Shown here: one piece after another, positions 25,265 to 39,114 of the stretch
Layout of the letters: each line of letters starts with the position of its first letter
How positions within the stretch are numbered: the first letter of the stretch is position 1
Assembly (NCBI RefSeq): GCF_039539965.1
Contig: NZ_BAABED010000001.1
Location: forward strand, 3,038,001 to 3,102,000
Source: Arthrobacter methylotrophus
Lineage (GTDB): Bacteria > Actinomycetota > Actinomycetes > Actinomycetales > Micrococcaceae
Length of the DNA: 64,000 nucleotides
Direction of reading: 5' to 3'
Translations under genes and position numbers: made by a program
Notes under the pieces: generated by a model
The model's database searches: none
Seen by the model: the letters and a program-made list of their open reading frames with translations, nothing else
What the model was told of the DNA's origin: nothing

Positions 25265-26620
25265 ATGAGCCCGCAGCAACGCACGCTCCACCTCAACGCA
25301 TTCCTCATGAGCACAGGCCATCACGAGGCGTCATGGCGGCTGCCCGAAAGCAACCCGCTCGCCAGCACGGACATCCGGCACTACCAGAACCTCGCACGGA
25401 TTGCGGAGCGCGGCACTTTTGACTCGATCTTCTTCGCCGACTCCCCCGTGATCTTCGGCGACGTCGGACGCCGCCCCGCGGGCAAGCTGGAACCAACCGT
25501 GCTGCTCACGGCCATTGCGGCCGCGACGGAAAGGATCGGCCTCATCGCCACCGCGTCCACCACGTACAACGACCCCTTCAACCTGGCCCGGCGCTTCGCC
25601 TCGGTGGACTTCGTCAGCGGCGGAAGGGCTGGCTGGAACGTGGTCACCACAGCAGGCCCGGAAGCCGCACGAAACTTTGGTATCGATGACCAGCCCGCCC
25701 ACGCCACGCGTTATGAACGGGCAGCAGAATTCCTCGATGTTGCCGCCAAGCTGTGGGACAGCTGGGATGACGACGCCGTGCTGGCAGACAAGGAAGCAGG
25801 CGTCTGGGCAGACTCAGCCAAGGTCCGGCCGATCAATCACGTTGGCAAGCACTTCCGGGTCCGCGGCCCGCTCAATGTACCGCGCTCGCCCCAAGGCCAC
25901 CCCCTGATTGTCCAAGCCGGCTCCTCCGAGAACGGCAAAGGCCTGGCGGCAAGGTACGCCGAAGCCGTATTCACCGCCCAGCAAACATTGGGGGATGCAC
26001 AGGCATTTTACGCAGACCTGAAGGCCCGGACCGTAGCGCTTGGCCGGCTGGCTGACAGCATCAAGATCCTCCCGGGCATTGTCCCCGTGATCGCCTCTAC
26101 GCAGGCTGAAGCGTTGCGCCTGGAACGGGAGTTGGACGAACTCATTCGGCCCGAATACGCGAAGGCCGAACTGGCCAAGACCCTCCGCGTGAAGCCGGAG
26201 GACTTACCGTTGGACCGCCCGCTTCCGGCCGATCTTCCGGACGAGGACTCAATCGAAGGCGCCAAGAGCCGCTACACACTCATTGTGGAGCTTGCCCGCC
26301 GGGAAAGCCTCACCGTCCGCCAACTGATCGGCAGGCTGGGAGGCGGCCGCGGCCACCTGACTTTCGCCGGAACGCCGGAGCAAGTGGCCGATGCAATTCA
26401 ATTGTGGTTCGAAAACGGCGCCGCCGATGGCTTCAACATCATGCCGCCCGTGCTGCCGACAGGTCTCGAAACCTTTGTTGAGCAAGTGGTGCCAGTGCTG
26501 CGCCAGCGGGGCCTGTTCCGCAATGAATACACCGGCAGCACACTCCGCGAACACTACGGCTTGGATCGTCCCACCGCTCGGTTCTCGGAGGTGGAGCCGC
26601 TTACCGGAGGCCTAGCCTGA
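25265..26620 (+). CDS. NtaA/SnaA/DszA-type FMN-dependent monooxygenase
   Basis: 451 aa, the length of the large LLM flavin monooxygenases. LHLNAFLMSTGHHEASWR at the start and RFASVDFVSGGRAGWNVVT, then FRVRGPLNVPRSPQGHP and LIVQAGSSENGK, are the family signature (the GWNVVT and QAGSS motifs contact flavin). Such enzymes use FMNH2 supplied by a separate reductase to open or oxidise chelators, thioethers or sulfonates. No reductase or transporter is adjacent, so the substrate is unknown. RBS GAAAGG at proper spacing. Confidence 0.9.
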   Translation: MSPQQRTLHLNAFLMSTGHHEASWRLPESNPLASTDIRHYQNLARIAERGTFDSIFFADSPVIFGDVGRRPAGKLEPTVLLTAIAAATERIGLIATASTTYNDPFNLARRFASVDFVSGGRAGWNVVTTAGPEAARNFGIDDQPAHATRYERAAEFLDVAAKLWDSWDDDAVLADKEAGVWADSAKVRPINHVGKHFRVRGPLNVPRSPQGHPLIVQAGSSENGKGLAARYAEAVFTAQQTLGDAQAFYADLKARTVALGRLADSIKILPGIVPVIASTQAEALRLERELDELIRPEYAKAELAKTLRVKPEDLPLDRPLPADLPDEDSIEGAKSRYTLIVELARRESLTVRQLIGRLGGGRGHLTFAGTPEQVADAIQLWFENGAADGFNIMPPVLPTGLETFVEQVVPVLRQRGLFRNEYTGSTLREHYGLDRPTARFSEVEPLTGGLA

Positions 26621-26655
26621 TGAATCCGGGACAGGAGTCAGCGACTGGGCCAATA

Positions 26656-27809
26656 CTAGGGCGGCCCTTCCAAAGCGCCCAGGTCCTTGATCTTGGTCTC
26701 GCCCACGTCCTTGTAAAGCTCGTGTTGGTGCGCGCGTCCGCTTTTCCTCAGGGCGGCGATCAGCGATGCAGAATGCGAGACCACAATCATCTGGCTGCTT
26801 TCGCTGGCCTGGACAATGAGCCGGGCCAGCGCCGGAATCAGCTCTGTGTGCAGGCTGGTTTCGGGCTCGTTGAGCACCATGAGTTCCGGCGGCCGCGGTG
26901 TCAGCAAGGCTGCAACGAGCATGAGGTAGCGAAGGGTGCCATCCGATAGTTCGGAGGCCGCCATTGGCCGCAGCATGCCCGGCTGTTGGAGTTCGACGCT
27001 GAAGCGGCCTTCGACGACGGCGATACGGAGCTTACTGCCCGGGAAAGCGCTGCAAATCGCGTCCTCGAGCAGACCGCTCTGGCCCGTCTCGTGGAGCGTC
27101 TGCAAGGCCGCCGCAAGGTCCCACCCGGAATGGTGGAGTACGGGAGTCCTTGTACCGATTTGGGCCTGGCGGGCCGGAGCTTCATGGTCGGTGCGGAAAT
27201 GGTCGTAGAACCGCCAGGACCGCACCATGTCCCGGACCCTGAGCACTTCGGGGGCCCTGTCCTGGTCGGAGAGTTCAGTGAGCATGCTTTCGTAAGCATG
27301 CAGGCGCCGGGAGAGCTCCGTCCACTCACCCTTGGCGCCTCGCAGGCGGGCGATGGCCCCCTTGCGCTCCACCAGCACCGACCCGGGTCTGGCTACGGGG
27401 CCGGAAAAAACCTGTTCGCGCTTGATCTCCGGGTCGAGGTTGAACGCCGACTCCGCTCCTGGAGCCGGGAGCCCGAGGTCGACCAGATAGCCGAAGTCGT
27501 CCCCGGCAAAACCCAGTTTCAGGTTCACGGACTCCTTCCGGACAGTTCCCTGCACCGGTACTTCGCCTCGCCGCATGGCTTCACTGATGGTTTCAGGTCC
27601 GGCCCAAAGCGTTGAGTTGAGTCCTCCGTCGCGGGCCAGTGACCCCACCACACCCCCTGAGTCGCTCCCGGCACACTCGGACAAGAGCCGCAAGGCACGG
27701 TACAGCGAGGATTTGCCACTGCCGTTGGAACCGGTGACCAGGTCCAGGCCATGCAACTCCATGGTCAGGTCCCGGATGGAGCGGTAATTGGAAATGGCCA
27801 GTGTCCTTA

Positions 27810-27813
<4 letters not shown>
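26656..27813 (-). CDS. RecF-like AAA/ABC ATPase (AAA_21 type)
   Basis: About 385 aa. It opens with TLAISNYRSIRDL, the usual start of RecF/OLD-like ATPases. Walker A is GSNGSGKSS (about residues 29-37), the ABC signature is ASELSDGTLRYLML, Walker B is LMVLNEPETSLH and the switch His is IVVSHSAS. No Toprim nuclease domain follows, so it is a stand-alone ATPase and not an OLD nuclease. It is third in a run ligA, IMPase, ATPase joined by 4-nt overlaps. The GTG at 27813 overlaps the IMPase stop as GTGA; a GTG at 27825 is an alternative. A role in DNA transactions is inferred only from ligA linkage. Confidence 0.85.
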
Positions 27814-31632
<3,819 letters not shown>

Positions 31633-31667
31633 GTCATCTCCTGAAGTGCTTGCCTTTTGCAATCACC

Positions 31668-32282
31668 TTAGTGCGAGAACCGGTGCCGGCTCCATAAAGC
31701 GAAAGCAATGCCGCCTGCCGCCACCAAGAGCACGCCGCCCATGATGGCAACCACCGCGAACATGTCCGAACCCGGCCCGGAAGTGCCGCTCACCGAGGCC
31801 GCTTGGGTGGCGTTGAGTCCGTCCTGGATGGGGGTGTTCCAGTTGGACGAAGCCGACGGCGAGGCGCTGCTCGTCGTCGGGCTGTCCGACGGGGTCGCCG
31901 GGCTGGAGGCCACAGGAGCCTCCGACGTCGCCACGCTGGGTTCCGGTTCCACCGTCACCTGTGTCATGGGTACGGGCGCGGCGGGCACCGGCACCACGAG
32001 GGCGGGTTGAACCGGCTCGACGACCGGTGCAGGCGGGACCGGCGTGCTGGGCGCTGGCGTCGACTGGGCAGGCACGGGAGCAGGGCTCGGAGCCGGTGGC
32101 GCCTCGGGCGACTGCGAAACTTGTCCTTGGCCGGGAGGGCCGACGGTCTCGGCGTGGGCCGAAAGCAACGGGAATGCACACATCATCATGGCCATGGCCA
32201 TGCCCGTGAGGGCAACGGAGAACGGGCGACGCACGGCAGCACGGGGCGCGCCGCCAAGGCGCGCGGAAGAACGTTGGGTCAT
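31668..32282 (-). CDS. Secreted, membrane-anchored Pro/Ala-rich protein of unknown function
   Basis: 204 aa. A long signal sequence ends near SAHAETVG (about residue 45). A low-complexity Pro/Ala/Ser/Val stretch runs from about 50 to 150, and a single C-terminal membrane helix (MFAVVAIMGGVLLVAAGGIAF) is followed by the basic tail WSRHRFSH. This is the layout of a cell-wall-spanning stalk protein; there is no LPXTG motif. The ATG at 32282 has AGAGG upstream; the frame is open to 32495 but that part overlaps the PP2C gene. It is 91 nt downstream of PP2C. Confidence 0.7.
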   Translation of the reverse strand: MTQRSSARLGGAPRAAVRRPFSVALTGMAMAMMMCAFPLLSAHAETVGPPGQGQVSQSPEAPPAPSPAPVPAQSTPAPSTPVPPAPVVEPVQPALVVPVPAAPVPMTQVTVEPEPSVATSEAPVASSPATPSDSPTTSSASPSASSNWNTPIQDGLNATQAASVSGTSGPGSDMFAVVAIMGGVLLVAAGGIAFALWSRHRFSH

Positions 32283-32373
32283 GTTTACCTCTGCAGGGCG
32301 GCACAGGCCGCCCGGAGTTGGGGTGGTATTGACCGGAATCTTCCTACAAAGTCCGGGCGTGTCGCAAATCCCG

Positions 32374-33183
32374 TCACCCTCGGCGCTCGTGAGATGAGCG
32401 AGTACCGGTACTTTTGGAGTCGCTGATCGTGAGCCTGGCATCCACCACGATCGCGGTGACGTTGTCGCGTCCGCCGCCGCGCAGCGCAGCCTCAATCAGA
32501 GCATCCGCAGCCGCTTGGGGGTCGGCCACCGTCCCAAGAATCCGGGACAGGTGTTCGTCGTCCAGTTCTCCGCTGAGACCGTCCGAACACACCAAAATCC
32601 GGTCCCCGTCCAGGATGGGCAGCAACCAGAAATCGGCCTCGGTAGCGTCTCCGGTACCTAATCCCCGCGTGATGACATGGCGACGCGGGTAAACGGCGGC
32701 CTCTTCCTGCGTAAGGCTTCCGGTTTCCACGAGTTCCTGGACCTCCGAGTGGTCCACGCTGATCTGGGTGAACAGGCCTTGGCTCAGCCGGTAGGTCCGG
32801 GAATCTCCAATGTTCATCACCAGCCAGTAGGGGACGCCGAACTGCTCGACGACGACCACGCCGGACAGCGTCGTTCCCGCCCGGCCACCGGTAGCATTCC
32901 GGATCCGGGCGTCGGCGGCCAAGATGCACTCTTGCAGGGCAACCGCGGTGGAGGATCGGACGCCCGCCGCCAACGGGGGCATGTGGCGGAGCGTCTTCAC
33001 ACATAATTCGCTGGCGACCTCGCCTGCCTCGTGTCCGCCCATGCCATCAGCCACCGCGAAGACCGGGTCCGCCGCAAGGAGGGAGTCTTCGTTGAGCTCC
33101 CTAACGAGGCCGCGGTCTGTCCGGCAGCCAAAGGCCAGTGTCAATCCCGGCTCGGGTGCGGTTGCTGCGGACGGCGAATTCAT
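32374..33183 (-). CDS. PP2C-family serine/threonine protein phosphatase
   Basis: 269 aa, single catalytic domain without the membrane helix of PstP. Metal-binding motifs are LVRELNEDSLL, AVADGMGGHEAGE, MNIGDSRTYRLS, LVCSDGLSGELDD and GRDNVTAIVV. It dephosphorylates proteins modified by serine/threonine kinases; no kinase is in the window. Possible start ATG at 33183 with a GAGGAC-type site. Its upstream neighbour is a class III cyclase (106 nt away), so this may be a signalling cluster. Confidence 0.92.
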   Translation of the reverse strand: MNSPSAATAPEPGLTLAFGCRTDRGLVRELNEDSLLAADPVFAVADGMGGHEAGEVASELCVKTLRHMPPLAAGVRSSTAVALQECILAADARIRNATGGRAGTTLSGVVVVEQFGVPYWLVMNIGDSRTYRLSQGLFTQISVDHSEVQELVETGSLTQEEAAVYPRRHVITRGLGTGDATEADFWLLPILDGDRILVCSDGLSGELDDEHLSRILGTVADPQAAADALIEAALRGGGRDNVTAIVVDARLTISDSKSTGTRSSHERRG

Positions 33184-33289
33184 TCTTGTCCTCGGTGGAT
33201 GGAACGGTTGCCCAAGCGGTCCCCTGGGCTGCGGAGACGACTATGCCACGATCCGGGAGTCATCCCCAAGGCCTGTGTCCCTTCGGGGA

Positions 33290-34453
33290 TCAGTCGAGAA
33301 CAAGGCCCTTGCCAAGACCGCGCTCCAACCGGACGGGGAGGATTTCCCCGAAACCGCGGACGTTTTCAGCCCTCTGCGGCACCAGAACGAACCGTTCGTC
33401 CTGGCCCAGGGCCCCCGCCGTCATCTCATCGACCAGAACCGTTCCTGGCTCCGCCAAGGCTGTGAGGCGCGCCGCGAGGTTCACCGTGGGCCCGTAGATA
33501 TCGCCGAGCCGGGAAAGGATGCGCCCCCAAACCATGGCCACGCGGGCTTCCGGGAGGATTTCGTCCTCGGTGAAAGCTTGGGCGAGCGCCAAGGAGATTT
33601 CGGCACCGGCCGCCGGTGTTTCGGCAATGTAGAGCACTTCATCGCCAACGGTTTTGACGAGGCGTCCGCCGCCGATGGAAATGATCTCCGCACATTTGTT
33701 CTCGAAACGCTGGACCAACTGCGCCAGGGTCTTCTCGTTCATGCGGCGCGACAGGCTCGTGTAGGAGACAAGGTCGGCAAAACCGACGGCGCGGGCCAAC
33801 GGCAAGGGCGCATCGTCTTCGTCCCCTTCGCGGCCTGCCTCGCTGGCCTGCAGGCCGGCCTCGGCACGGACGGCCAGCCGCTGCACGCCGGCGTTCATCT
33901 GACGGCGCCACGAGTACAACAGGATCTCTTCCATGGCATCGACGAGGTTGGGCAGTTCATTGACCAGCTGTTTGCGGGCAACGGCGTCGGGAATGCCTTG
34001 CTGCACCACCATGTCCTCGATCAGCGCTTCAACTTGCCACACCACCATCCGGTCGGTCATTTGCCCGATGGCGCGCGTCACGGAAATGGCAGCTTCCTCA
34101 GTGAGCTTTCCGGCGCGGACGAGGTCAAGGATGGTCGAAAGGGCCGCGAGGTCCCGCTCGGTGAACGCCACATCCTGGTCACCGAAGTTAGGGAATCCAA
34201 GTGCTCGCCAAAGTTTGCGGGCTGACAACAACGAGACGCCTGCTCCAGCAGCCACTTCGCGTCGCCGGAGTTTGCGTTCGCCGCCCAGCAGCCTGCTTTC
34301 AAGGGCCTTGATGGCAACACGTTCAGCAGACAAGGCGCCGGTTGGCGCAGAGACGACCGGGAGGGCCCCCGTTACTGCTTGGTCCACGGAAGGTTCGGAC
34401 ACGGCGTCGGGCTCGTGGTCCATGTACTCAGGCTCCTGCTCGTCAACGCTCAT
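33290..34453 (-). CDS. Class III adenylate/guanylate cyclase with N-terminal regulatory domain
   Basis: 387 aa. The catalytic domain (about residues 215-380) has VGFADLVSYTSLS (first metal Asp), GGRLVKTVGDEVLYI (purine-contact Lys and second metal Asp) and YGPTVNLAARLTALA (transition-state Asn and Arg). The N-terminal half contains a MerR-like helical segment (GVSLLSARKLWRALGF) and an alpha-helical region like the autoinhibitory domain of mycobacterial Rv1264/Rv2212. It would make cAMP under control of an internal ligand or pH. AGAAGG lies 8 nt before ATG 34453; a GTG at 34462 is possible. Its first codons overlap the PH-domain gene. Confidence 0.87.
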   Translation of the reverse strand: MSVDEQEPEYMDHEPDAVSEPSVDQAVTGALPVVSAPTGALSAERVAIKALESRLLGGERKLRRREVAAGAGVSLLSARKLWRALGFPNFGDQDVAFTERDLAALSTILDLVRAGKLTEEAAISVTRAIGQMTDRMVVWQVEALIEDMVVQQGIPDAVARKQLVNELPNLVDAMEEILLYSWRRQMNAGVQRLAVRAEAGLQASEAGREGDEDDAPLPLARAVGFADLVSYTSLSRRMNEKTLAQLVQRFENKCAEIISIGGGRLVKTVGDEVLYIAETPAAGAEISLALAQAFTEDEILPEARVAMVWGRILSRLGDIYGPTVNLAARLTALAEPGTVLVDEMTAGALGQDERFVLVPQRAENVRGFGEILPVRLERGLGKGLVLD

Positions 34454-35078
34454 CTCTTCCACCTTCTCTCATATGCCAGGGCAACGCGGCATCCGGATAG
34501 CCGGTTGGCCCACTAAAGTCGCCATCATCGCCGGTTCCCGTCGCGCGGCCGGACTCAAAGCGGACACTCGCTGGAAGCTCGGCCATGGCGTCCAGAATGA
34601 AGCTCCTGAACGTGCCGACCTCCGGGACATCCGTCAGGACGGCATCGCCGGGGTGCCCGGTATCCAAGGATATATTCCCGGAGCGCAATATCCGTTGGAG
34701 CAGCGATTGTTTGATCCCCACGCTACGCACCGCAGCCAGAGGCACCTGCCAGTCGCCCCTGCGAAGCATTCCAAAACGGGCAACTATTCGCCCGCTTGTC
34801 AGAATGTAACGTATGCCGCGCCAGCGGATGAAGGCAGGGAGGCTGTAGCCGAGCAGCACTATCGCAACAACAGCCAGGCACGCACCCACCAGCCATTGGT
34901 TCCACTCACTCGTGATCACGGGAAGTAGCTTGCCCGGTCCGCCCTTGACTATCCAGGCACACGCGAACGCCGATGCAGCCGGGACAAGGATGAATGCCAG
35001 GACGGGACCAATGAGCATCCTTGGCTGTTGCCGCGTGATCACGATGACTTGCTCCCCACGCAGGAGCTCTTTACGCAT
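34443..35078 (-). CDS. PH-domain (bPH2) membrane protein
   Basis: 211 aa. Two membrane helices (about 22-45 and 62-84) precede a bacterial PH-like domain: RYILTSGRIVARFGMLRRGDWQVPL and VRSVGIKQSLLQRILRSGNI (shown in part). This matches the YdbS/DUF304 family, whose function is poorly known. It overlaps birA by 8 nt upstream and the cyclase start by 11 nt downstream, so it sits in a birA-PH-cyclase transcription unit. Confidence 0.82.
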   Translation of the reverse strand: MRKELLRGEQVIVITRQQPRMLIGPVLAFILVPAASAFACAWIVKGGPGKLLPVITSEWNQWLVGACLAVVAIVLLGYSLPAFIRWRGIRYILTSGRIVARFGMLRRGDWQVPLAAVRSVGIKQSLLQRILRSGNISLDTGHPGDAVLTDVPEVGTFRSFILDAMAELPASVRFESGRATGTGDDGDFSGPTGYPDAALPWHMREGGRDER

Positions 35079-35979
35079 AGCCGCTTTCGGTAGCCCTGAG
35101 ATGGACGACGTCGCCGGCGGTCACCACGTGCTCGTGGCCACCATGGTCCACCACCAAAAGGGACCCGTACTCATCCAGCCGGGAGGCGTGTCCCACCAAT
35201 TCGTGATCGCCCGGCAAATGCGCTTTCACTTCGCGTCCCAAAGTGACCATGACAGCTTCAACCCGTTTGTGGAGGGAAGAGCCGCCTGCCAGTCCTGCCG
35301 TGGGGTCGCCGTCGGCATTGCAGAAACTGCGGTAGAGCGCTGCGAAACGGGACAAATAGTTCTGGAGAAGTACGGTGCGGTCCGTGGTGGAGGCGCCTTC
35401 GAGCAGGAGAGACGTCGCGGTCGGAACGGGCAATTCGTCCTGCTCGAGCGTCACGTTGAGGCCGGTACCCAGGATCACGGCGGGGACCGAACCATCCCCC
35501 ATCGGTCCCATTTGGGCAAGGATGCCGGCGATCTTCTTGCCCCTGACCAGGACGTCGTTGGGCCACTTGATTTCGGCGGGCAGGCTTGCGGTTTCCAGGA
35601 GGGTCTCACGCAGGGCCAGCGCGCCCAGCAGGGAAAGCCAGGAGTAGCTCTGGGTCGGGACCGGCAGGCCTTGGGCGTTGACGGGACGCAGGACGATCGA
35701 AACGGAAATCGCCGAACGTGCGGGAGATTCCCAGTGGCGGTCGAGCCTGCCCCGCGCCGCTGTTTGGTGCTCCGCGGTAAGCACGGCGAGGTCGGCCCAT
35801 TCCTTGGGCTCTGTGGTGACGGCGCGAAGCAGGTCAGCGTTGGTGGAGCCGGTGGTCTCCACGATCTTCAGCTGCGGAATACCAGCGGCCGCGAGGAAAC
35901 CGGGGTGAAGCAGGGCGTCGCGGTCCAGGCCCGGGCGCGGGGCACGTGGTTCACTGCTGGCGGGCTGTTCGACATCCAT
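35071..35979 (-). CDS. birA: Biotin--[acetyl-CoA-carboxylase] ligase
   Basis: 302 aa without an N-terminal helix-turn-helix, so a monofunctional ligase. ETTGSTNADLL, TAARGRLDRHWESP (biotinyl-AMP loop, GRxxR-type), LPAEIKWPNDVLV and KIAGILAQM are all present, and the C-terminal SH3-like domain follows. It biotinylates the BCCP segment of the carboxylase gene at 50661. In mycobacteria birA lies beside accD5; here accD is about 1.2 kb away behind a SDR gene. TAGGAT lies 7 nt before the ATG. Confidence 0.93.
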   Translation of the reverse strand: MDVEQPASSEPRAPRPGLDRDALLHPGFLAAAGIPQLKIVETTGSTNADLLRAVTTEPKEWADLAVLTAEHQTAARGRLDRHWESPARSAISVSIVLRPVNAQGLPVPTQSYSWLSLLGALALRETLLETASLPAEIKWPNDVLVRGKKIAGILAQMGPMGDGSVPAVILGTGLNVTLEQDELPVPTATSLLLEGASTTDRTVLLQNYLSRFAALYRSFCNADGDPTAGLAGGSSLHKRVEAVMVTLGREVKAHLPGDHELVGHASRLDEYGSLLVVDHGGHEHVVTAGDVVHLRATESGYA

Positions 35980-35986
35980 AGAGAGA

Positions 35987-35992
35987 ATCCTA
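35987..35992 (-). promoter_or_regulatory. -10 element for leaderless birA transcript
   Basis: TAGGAT on the minus strand, 7 nt before the ATG at 35979. Confidence 0.45.
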
Positions 35993-36026
35993 TCGAGCCA
36001 AGCAGGTCCCGGAAGAAGTTGTCCGC

Positions 36027-36932
<906 letters not shown>

Positions 36933-36938
36933 GAGGAT

Positions 36939-36944
36939 ACTGTA
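36939..36944 (-). promoter_or_regulatory. -10 element for leaderless SDR transcript
   Basis: TACAGT on the minus strand, 6 nt before the ATG at 36932. Confidence 0.45.
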
Positions 36945-36948
36945 GCCC

Positions 36949-36976
36949 AGCTATGTTACTAGTGAGTAACATAGCT
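36949..36976. promoter_or_regulatory. 28-bp perfect palindromic operator in the SDR/accD divergent region
   Basis: AGCTATGTTACT is followed by AGTG and then its exact complement AGTAACATAGCT: 12-bp arms with a 4-bp centre. It covers the -35 region of the SDR gene. The shape is typical of a TetR-type repressor site. The cognate regulator is not adjacent. Confidence 0.75.
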
Positions 36977-37001
36977 CGATGCTCGACTTGAAGTCGGAAA
37001 A

Positions 37002-37018
37002 TTGTAGGGTTTCTACAG
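37002..37018. promoter_or_regulatory. Palindrome upstream of accD, shared with the biotin carboxylase gene
   Basis: Read on the minus strand: CTGTAGAAACCCTACAA. The site upstream of the biotin carboxylase gene (50552-50568) reads TTGTAGCAACCCTACAA: 15 of 17 positions agree, including the 5-nt spacer layout. It is a candidate operator for joint control of both carboxylase loci. Confidence 0.7.
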
Positions 37019-37143
37019 CGGTCCGGGGCTTTTGCGTCATTAGACTAGCCAACAGGGCCAGCACGTTGTACGGATGCTACTTAAGAGCGCATGCCTAACG
37101 AAGCAGTGCCAGCATAAATCAGCTACAGAGCCGGAGACATTTA

Positions 37144-38727
37144 ATGAGCCACGATCTGACAACGACAGCGGGAAAGATTGCCGACTTCCGCGACCGCCAG
37201 GCCCGTGCAGAACAACCCTCCGGCCCCGAAGCCATCGAGAAGCAGCATGCCCGCGGCAAGAACACCGCCCGCGAACGCATCGACATGCTCCTTGACGAGG
37301 GCTCGTTCGTCGAGTTCGACGCCTTGGCCGTCCACCGCTCCACCGCATTCGGCATGGAGAAGAAGAAGCCCCTCGGCGATGGGGTGGTCTCAGGCTACGG
37401 CACCGTGGATGGCCGGCTGGTAGCCATCTACAGCCAGGAGTTCAGCGTCTACGGCGGCTCCCTGAGTCAGGTCAACGGCGAGAAGATCGTCAAGGTCCAG
37501 GAGTTCGCCCTCCGCAACGGCTGCCCCATGGTCGGAATCAACGACGGCGGGGGCGCCCGTATCCAGGAAGGCGTCGCCTCGCTGGCCATGTTCGCGGATA
37601 TCTTCCGCAACAACGTCCATTCCTCCGGCGTCGTTCCCCAGATTTCCCTCATCATGGGCCCCTGCGCGGGTGGCGCCGCCTACTCCCCCGCCCTCACCGA
37701 CTATGTGGTGATGGTGGACAAGACATCGCATATGTTCATCACCGGCCCCGACGTCATCAAGACCGTGACCGGCGAAGACGTAGACATGGAAACCCTCGGC
37801 GGCGCCCGCCAGCACAACGCCACCACCGGCACCTCCACCTACCTCGCCAGCGACGAAGCCGACGCGATCGAGTTCGTCCGCGAACTCCTCGACTTCCTCC
37901 CGTCCAACAACCTCTCCGAGGCCCCCGTCCTGGAGCACGAGCAGGAACTGGAGCTCGACGACGACGACCTCACCCTGGACACTCTCATCCCGGACTCGGC
38001 CAACCACCCCTACGACATGCGCAAGGTCATCGAGCAGATTGTCGATGACGCCCATTTCCTTGAGATGCAGTCGCTCTACGCCCCCAACGTGATCATCGGC
38101 TACGGCCGGGTTGAAGGCCACACCGTTGGCATCGTGGCGAACCAACCCATGCAGTTCGCGGGCACGCTGGACATCGCCGCTTCGGAAAAGGCAGCCCGCT
38201 TTGTCCGCCACTGTGACGCCTTCAACGTTCCCATCATCACCCTGGTGGACGTCCCCGGCTTCCTACCCGGTAAGGACCAGGAGTTCCAGGGCATCATCCG
38301 CCGCGGAGCCAAGCTGCTTTACGCCTACGCCGAGGCTACCGTGCCCAAGCTGACGGTTATCACCCGCAAAGCCTACGGCGGAGCGTACATCGTGATGGGA
38401 TCCAAGAAGCTCGGCGCCGACCTCAACCTGGCCTGGCCCACGGCACAGATCGGCGTCATGGGCGCCCAGGGTGCCGTCAACATCCTGTACCGCCGCGATC
38501 TTGCCGCCGTCGCCGAGGCCGGCGGCGACGTCGAGGGCAAGCGGGCCGAAATCATCCGCCAGTACGAGGAAGAACTCCTCAACCCCTACCAGGCTGCCGA
38601 GCTTGGCTACGTCGACGCCGTCATCGCGCCGTCGGAAACCCGCCTGCAGATCATCAAGGGCCTCCGGGCGCTCCGCGACAAGCGCGCCAGCCTGCCCACC
38701 AAGAAGCACGGAAATATCCCGCTGTGA
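37144..38727 (+). CDS. Acyl-CoA carboxylase beta (carboxyltransferase) subunit, AccD5/PccB-like
   Basis: 527 aa, full length for actinobacterial beta subunits. [20 protein letters not shown] at the N-terminus, [14 protein letters not shown] and [19 protein letters not shown] (oxyanion-hole glycines of the first crotonase domain), and [13 protein letters not shown] with [15 protein letters not shown] in the second domain are all present. It transfers carboxyl from carboxybiotin to acetyl- or propionyl-CoA. It has GGAG 8 nt before the ATG, and the epsilon subunit gene overlaps its end by 4 nt. The partner biotin carboxylase is 12 kb away. Confidence 0.95.
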   Translation: MSHDLTTTAGKIADFRDRQARAEQPSGPEAIEKQHARGKNTARERIDMLLDEGSFVEFDALAVHRSTAFGMEKKKPLGDGVVSGYGTVDGRLVAIYSQEFSVYGGSLSQVNGEKIVKVQEFALRNGCPMVGINDGGGARIQEGVASLAMFADIFRNNVHSSGVVPQISLIMGPCAGGAAYSPALTDYVVMVDKTSHMFITGPDVIKTVTGEDVDMETLGGARQHNATTGTSTYLASDEADAIEFVRELLDFLPSNNLSEAPVLEHEQELELDDDDLTLDTLIPDSANHPYDMRKVIEQIVDDAHFLEMQSLYAPNVIIGYGRVEGHTVGIVANQPMQFAGTLDIAASEKAARFVRHCDAFNVPIITLVDVPGFLPGKDQEFQGIIRRGAKLLYAYAEATVPKLTVITRKAYGGAYIVMGSKKLGADLNLAWPTAQIGVMGAQGAVNILYRRDLAAVAEAGGDVEGKRAEIIRQYEEELLNPYQAAELGYVDAVIAPSETRLQIIKGLRALRDKRASLPTKKHGNIPL

Positions 38728-38978
38728 GCGCCGAACAAAACATCCCCGACTCCGGGCCTGATTCCACCGAAGTGGGGCCGGCCAAGCCGTTGCTTTCGGT
38801 GGTCAAGGGAGACCCGACGCCGGAAGAGCTCGCGGCGCTTGCCGCCGTCGTCGCCTCCCTCGGAGCGCCGGAACAAACCGAGACCCCCAGACCCAGTGCG
38901 CGGCACTGGCTGCGGCGGCAGCAATTGCGCATGGAGCCCACTCCGGGACCGGGCGCCTGGAAGCGCAGCCGGGGCTGA
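38724..38978 (+). CDS. Acyl-CoA carboxylase epsilon subunit
   Basis: 84 aa. [21 protein letters not shown] is the signature of AccE/PccE (shown as [18 protein letters not shown]), and the basic end [11 protein letters not shown] is typical. Epsilon binds and stimulates the alpha-beta carboxylase complexes of actinobacteria. The GTG at 38724 overlaps the beta-subunit stop as GTGA. A palindromic repeat begins 12 nt after the stop. Confidence 0.9.
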   Translation: MSAEQNIPDSGPDSTEVGPAKPLLSVVKGDPTPEELAALAAVVASLGAPEQTETPRPSARHWLRRQQLRMEPTPGPGAWKRSRG

Positions 38979-38990
38979 AGCGGCGCGCTG

Positions 38991-39058
38991 ACCCAACTGA
39001 CTCGCATTTGTTGTCGTTTTGAAGGCTCACAACGACGTCAAGTGCCAGCCAGTTGGGT
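38991..39058. repeat. Palindromic intergenic element, copy 4
   Basis: ACCCAACTGACTCGCATTTG ... GCCAGCCAGTTGGGT with GAAGGCTCA in the loop. It lies 12 nt after the epsilon-subunit stop. The right arm has more mismatches than the 40801 copy. Confidence 0.85.
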
Positions 39059-39079
39059 TGCCGAAGAGTGCAACAACTC

Positions 39080-39108
39080 TTTCACAAATAACCGGGCGCG
39101 GTTAAGCT
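39080..39108 (+). promoter_or_regulatory. Promoter of the DUF885 gene (leaderless)
   Basis: TTTCAC (39080-39085), 17-bp spacer, TAAGCT (39103-39108), then 6 nt to the GTG at 39115. It is one of the clearest -35/-10/leaderless sets in the window. Confidence 0.6.
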
Positions 39109-39114
39109 CTTGGG

